DNA from: an uncultured Alphaproteobacteria bacterium
GTDB taxonomy: Bacteria; Pseudomonadota; Alphaproteobacteria; RF32; CAG-239
Direction of reading: 5' to 3'
DNA length: 64,000 nucleotides
NCBI GenBank assembly: GCA_944391515.1
Contig: CALXTW010000001.1
Span: forward strand, 97,287-161,286
Shown here: positions 61,757-64,000 of the stretch, one piece after another
Layout of the letters: the number at the start of each line of letters is the position of its first letter
How positions within the stretch are numbered: the first letter of the stretch is position 1
Program-made: the position numbers and the translations under genes
Notes under the pieces: generated by a model
Told to the model about the DNA's origin: nothing
Database searches by the model: none
What the model saw: the letters and a program-made list of their open reading frames with translations, nothing else

Positions 61757-63332
61757 TTTTCTTTCCTTTTGATTTTAATAATTTCAGAATTTCTGCAATA
61801 TCTAATGTCTTGGTTAGTTTAGCCATTATCAAGAAACTTGCAACACCCAAAACACATAATCCGCCTAAAAGCGGTATTTTTATGGCGTAAGAGGTTTGTA
61901 GCCAATTGTTGAAGAGTAAATCACAACCATATTCTGTCAGATAGAGAATCGCTCCCATAACGATTGAACAAAATGTGATTTTTAGAATTTTTATGTTAAG
62001 AGCCTTGGAATAAGACCAATAGCCTCTCTTCTTGAGACCTCTTAGGTATTGGTATAATGAAACAAAAGAGGCTAAAGATGTCGCCGTTGCTACACCAACG
62101 TGACCAAAGGGAATCATTAAGCCAATGCTTAAGGCGAGGTTTGCCAGCATAACAATTATGCTGTATTTAACCGGCGTTTTGGTATCGCCACGAGCAAAAA
62201 AGTTTGGAGCCAGAGCTTTAACCATTACATAAGAGGGTAAACCAATGGAGTAGGCAATTACAGCTTGTGCTGTCATGATGGCGTCTTCTTGAGTGAAACG
62301 TCCGTGGCGGAATAAAATATCAATAATCGGGAATGCCAAAACAATCAGTGCAACCATGGCGGGAATTGACATTAATGCGCCATATTCAACGGCTTTGTCT
62401 TGCATATGATTGGCTTGTTCTTGCTCTCCGGCTTTGAGGTGGTGTGAGAGAATCGGCAGCAAAGCAACACTGATGGCGGCGCCAACGACGCCTAAGGGAA
62501 GTTGTTGAATGCGATTAGCATAGTAAAGCCAAGATATTGCTCCCGTTCCGACTAAGGATACAATGATGGTGTCAACAACCATGTTAATTTGATATACTCC
62601 GGCACCTAAAACGCCCGGAGCAATGCGCTTGAACAGTGTGATAATTTCAGAATTTTTGAGGAGCTGAAGAATATTTGTTTGCGGTTTTACTTTGACATCT
62701 ATTCCACGCAAAAACCAAGACAGCCAAAAGATTTCAACTAATCCGGCAATGGTAACACTCCATGAAATTCCGTGAGCAGGGGTTTCGCCAAGAGGAACAA
62801 AAATAAAAACCGAAATTATCATCATCAGATTTAAGATAACCGGAGCTGCTGCCGGACCGGCAAATTTGCCGAAAGAGTTCAAAATCCCTGATTGAAATGA
62901 GACAATGGAAATAAACAGCAAAAATGGAAAAGTGATGCGCGATAACTCAATAGATAAAGACATCTTTTCCGGGTCAGAGCTAAAGCCAGGGGCCATAATC
63001 TCAACTACCCAAGGCATGCAAAATTCCATAATAATGACAAAAACGGTTAGAAAAACTGCCAATACCGAAATCGCTTGAGAGGCAAAAGTAACGGCTTGTT
63101 CTTTACCGTCGGTTACGAGTTTGTGGGAGAGCATGGGAACAAATGCGGTGGTAAAAGCTCCTTCGGCAAACAAACTTCTGAATAAATTCGGTAATTTAAA
63201 TGCCACAAAAAAAGCATCAGATATGGCGCCAGCTCCCAAAAAATTGGCTAAGACCATATCGCGCAAGAATCCGGTAATGCGGCTGATGAGTGTGAAGCCG
63301 CCAAAGGTAGCAATAGATTTTAATAATGACAT
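61737..63332 (-). CDS. murJ: Lipid II flippase MurJ
   Basis: Inner-membrane flippase carrying lipid II to the periplasmic face; 531 residues with about 14 membrane segments. TLISRITGFLRDMVLANFLG, SDAFFVAFKLPNLFRSLFAE and GAFTTAFVPML are the family's N-terminal signature. AAGGGA precedes the ATG. It starts the leftward murJ/DUF2333/nfu/bax operon. Confidence 0.96.
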   Translation of the reverse strand: MSLLKSIATFGGFTLISRITGFLRDMVLANFLGAGAISDAFFVAFKLPNLFRSLFAEGAFTTAFVPMLSHKLVTDGKEQAVTFASQAISVLAVFLTVFVIIMEFCMPWVVEIMAPGFSSDPEKMSLSIELSRITFPFLLFISIVSFQSGILNSFGKFAGPAAAPVILNLMMIISVFIFVPLGETPAHGISWSVTIAGLVEIFWLSWFLRGIDVKVKPQTNILQLLKNSEIITLFKRIAPGVLGAGVYQINMVVDTIIVSLVGTGAISWLYYANRIQQLPLGVVGAAISVALLPILSHHLKAGEQEQANHMQDKAVEYGALMSIPAMVALIVLAFPIIDILFRHGRFTQEDAIMTAQAVIAYSIGLPSYVMVKALAPNFFARGDTKTPVKYSIIVMLANLALSIGLMIPFGHVGVATATSLASFVSLYQYLRGLKKRGYWSYSKALNIKILKITFCSIVMGAILYLTEYGCDLLFNNWLQTSYAIKIPLLGGLCVLGVASFLIMAKLTKTLDIAEILKLLKSKGKKNAQNQA

Positions 63333-63465
63333 TTTGTTCCCTTAAGTTGTTATTTGTTAAGGATATTTTATTGATTTATGGGTAGTATATTGTATAAAGA
63401 TTAAAAATACGAATATAAAAAGCGTTTTATTGCCTTATTTTTCACAAAAAAATTGGCTTTATGTG

Positions 63466-63494
63466 TTGACAAAATATTATTTTATTGCGATAAT
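63466..63494 (+). promoter_or_regulatory. Promoter for the 114-residue unknown gene
   Basis: A perfect TTGACA and GATAAT with a 17-base spacer, about 50 bases before the ATG. Confidence 0.65.
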
Positions 63495-63541
63495 GGACAA
63501 AAGAGATAAGAATAATAAAAATAATATCTAGGAGAAGTTTT

Positions 63542-63886
63542 ATGGTTAATAAAGATAACTTGCCGGAAGGCACAGAGTTTTTAAAGAAAGGCGGGGTTAA
63601 TAGTATTTCCCGCAACAAAATTAGAGAAACTGAACCAGCTTATTTCTTAGCTGCAAAAATTTTGATTTCAAGAGGTGTTAATGCTTTGGCTTTCGGTGTA
63701 GAACGTCAGGCAAATCCAGAGAAATCACCATTGTATAATGCTGTTTTGGCTCATGATGGTGTTAATTTGGGAGAAGGAAAAACACAGGCCCATTCTCCTG
63801 AAAAAGCATATGCTGCAGTCAAAGAAGCCGAAGTGATGAAAAATGTGGCAATGAAATCCTTTGTTTCAAGAGGTTTAGGCGATTAA
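63542..63886 (+). CDS. Unknown 114-residue protein
   Basis: I do not recognise it. Small, soluble, mildly basic, with mixed helices (YFLAAKILISRGVNALAFGV) and no cysteines. AGGAG precedes the ATG and a good promoter lies upstream, so it is likely expressed as a single gene. It lies next to the putative IS200/IS605-type end but on the other strand; whether it belongs to that element is unclear, and I think not. Confidence 0.72.
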   Translation: MVNKDNLPEGTEFLKKGGVNSISRNKIRETEPAYFLAAKILISRGVNALAFGVERQANPEKSPLYNAVLAHDGVNLGEGKTQAHSPEKAYAAVKEAEVMKNVAMKSFVSRGLGD

Positions 63887-63933
63887 TTTTATTTTTTGAA
63901 ATAAAACTTCTCGCTTAGCAATTTAAAAAGATA

Positions 63934-63954
63934 CCCCCGCGTAAAACGCGGGGT
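63934..63954 (-). terminator. Right-end hairpin of an IS200/IS605-like element
   Basis: CCCCGCG pairs with CGCGGGG around five bases; leftward it is followed by GTATC and five Ts. A GC-rich hairpin preceded by GAA, just after a tnpB stop, is the usual right end of such elements and the 3' end of the guide (omega) RNA. Confidence 0.5.
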
Positions 63955-63967
63955 TCTTCATATGCGG

Positions 63968-64000
63968 CTATAAGCCTTTAGCACTGGCCTCCCCTAAACG
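63968..64000 (-). CDS. tnpB: Possible TnpB C-terminus, gene off the window
   Basis: Leftward, ten codons RLGEASAKGL and a TAG stop run in from the right edge. Only 33 bases are visible, so this is a call from context: the short acidic/Gly tail followed by a GAA-plus-GC-hairpin block looks like the end of tnpB of an IS200/IS605-type element, an RNA-guided nuclease. Another gene ending here cannot be excluded. Confidence 0.4.
   Translation of the reverse strand, partial: RLGEASAKGL

Overview
The window reads as chromosomal DNA of an AT-rich alphaproteobacterium. This rests on gene content and order: a Tim44-like/mltA/smr/XRE-regulator block divergent from secB; rimP-nusA-ylxR-infB-rbfA followed by truB-rpsO-pnp; rplY-pth-ychF; a CarD-type regulator; rarA-crcB-rluC with an ATP12-type chaperone; DUF2336 and DUF2333 proteins; and murJ beside an Nfu gene. 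The AT-richness and many lineage-specific small genes would fit one of the uncultured, reduced, gut- or host-associated alphaproteobacterial lineages, but that placement is inference. No tRNA, rRNA or CRISPR array was recognised.

Layout. 1-6.3 kb: gmk (running off the left edge), an SDR, an AmpG-like permease, a PraR/PhrR-like regulator, and the leftward operon tim44-like/mltA/membrane protein/smr. 6.4-19.3 kb: secB, then the translation/RNA-decay block rimP-nusA-ylxR-infB-rbfA, three accessory genes inserted after rbfA, then truB-rpsO-pnp. 19.3-20.9 kb: three small membrane-protein genes of unknown function. 21-27.8 kb: rplY, pth, a family 2 glycosyltransferase, ychF, an unknown gene, trmL, thyA, carD, apaG. 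27.8-33.4 kb: a lipoprotein, hslO, recX, a 423-residue unknown, truA, a Gfo/Idh/MocA dehydrogenase. 33.5-39 kb: an unusual three-gene cassette encoding a large SPOR-domain lipoprotein, a pentapeptide-repeat/coiled-coil protein and a membrane ATPase resembling VirD4/TraG coupling proteins, with no other type IV secretion gene nearby. 39-45.3 kb: rarA, crcB, an unknown gene, rluC, an AsmA-like protein, a shortened ATP12 chaperone and acyP. 45.3-54.2 kb: trhP-like U32 protein, a DUF3108 protein, miaA and the complete cell-elongation set mreBCD-mrdA-rodA. 54.2-63.3 kb: a leftward series with an LPD7-like charged protein, gloB, a GAF/HD-GYP phosphodiesterase, a DUF2336 protein, a Bax-like glucosaminidase, nfu, a DUF2333 protein and murJ. 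63.4-64 kb: a small unknown gene and the right end of what looks like an IS200/IS605-type element whose tnpB runs off the window.

How it fits together. Housekeeping genes are tightly packed, often overlap by 1-32 bases, and usually have a recognisable Shine-Dalgarno sequence. The lineage-specific genes sit between these operons, often have their own TTGACA/TATAAT promoter and hairpin terminator, and mostly lack a Shine-Dalgarno sequence; five of them share an AAATTT box 6-8 bases before the ATG. The most interesting candidates for follow-up are the lipoprotein/pentapeptide/VirD4-like cassette, the AAATTT start-site class, and a hairpin motif shared by the 3' regions of the two ribosomal-protein genes. 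All functions are assigned by reading motifs by eye; no database search was possible.
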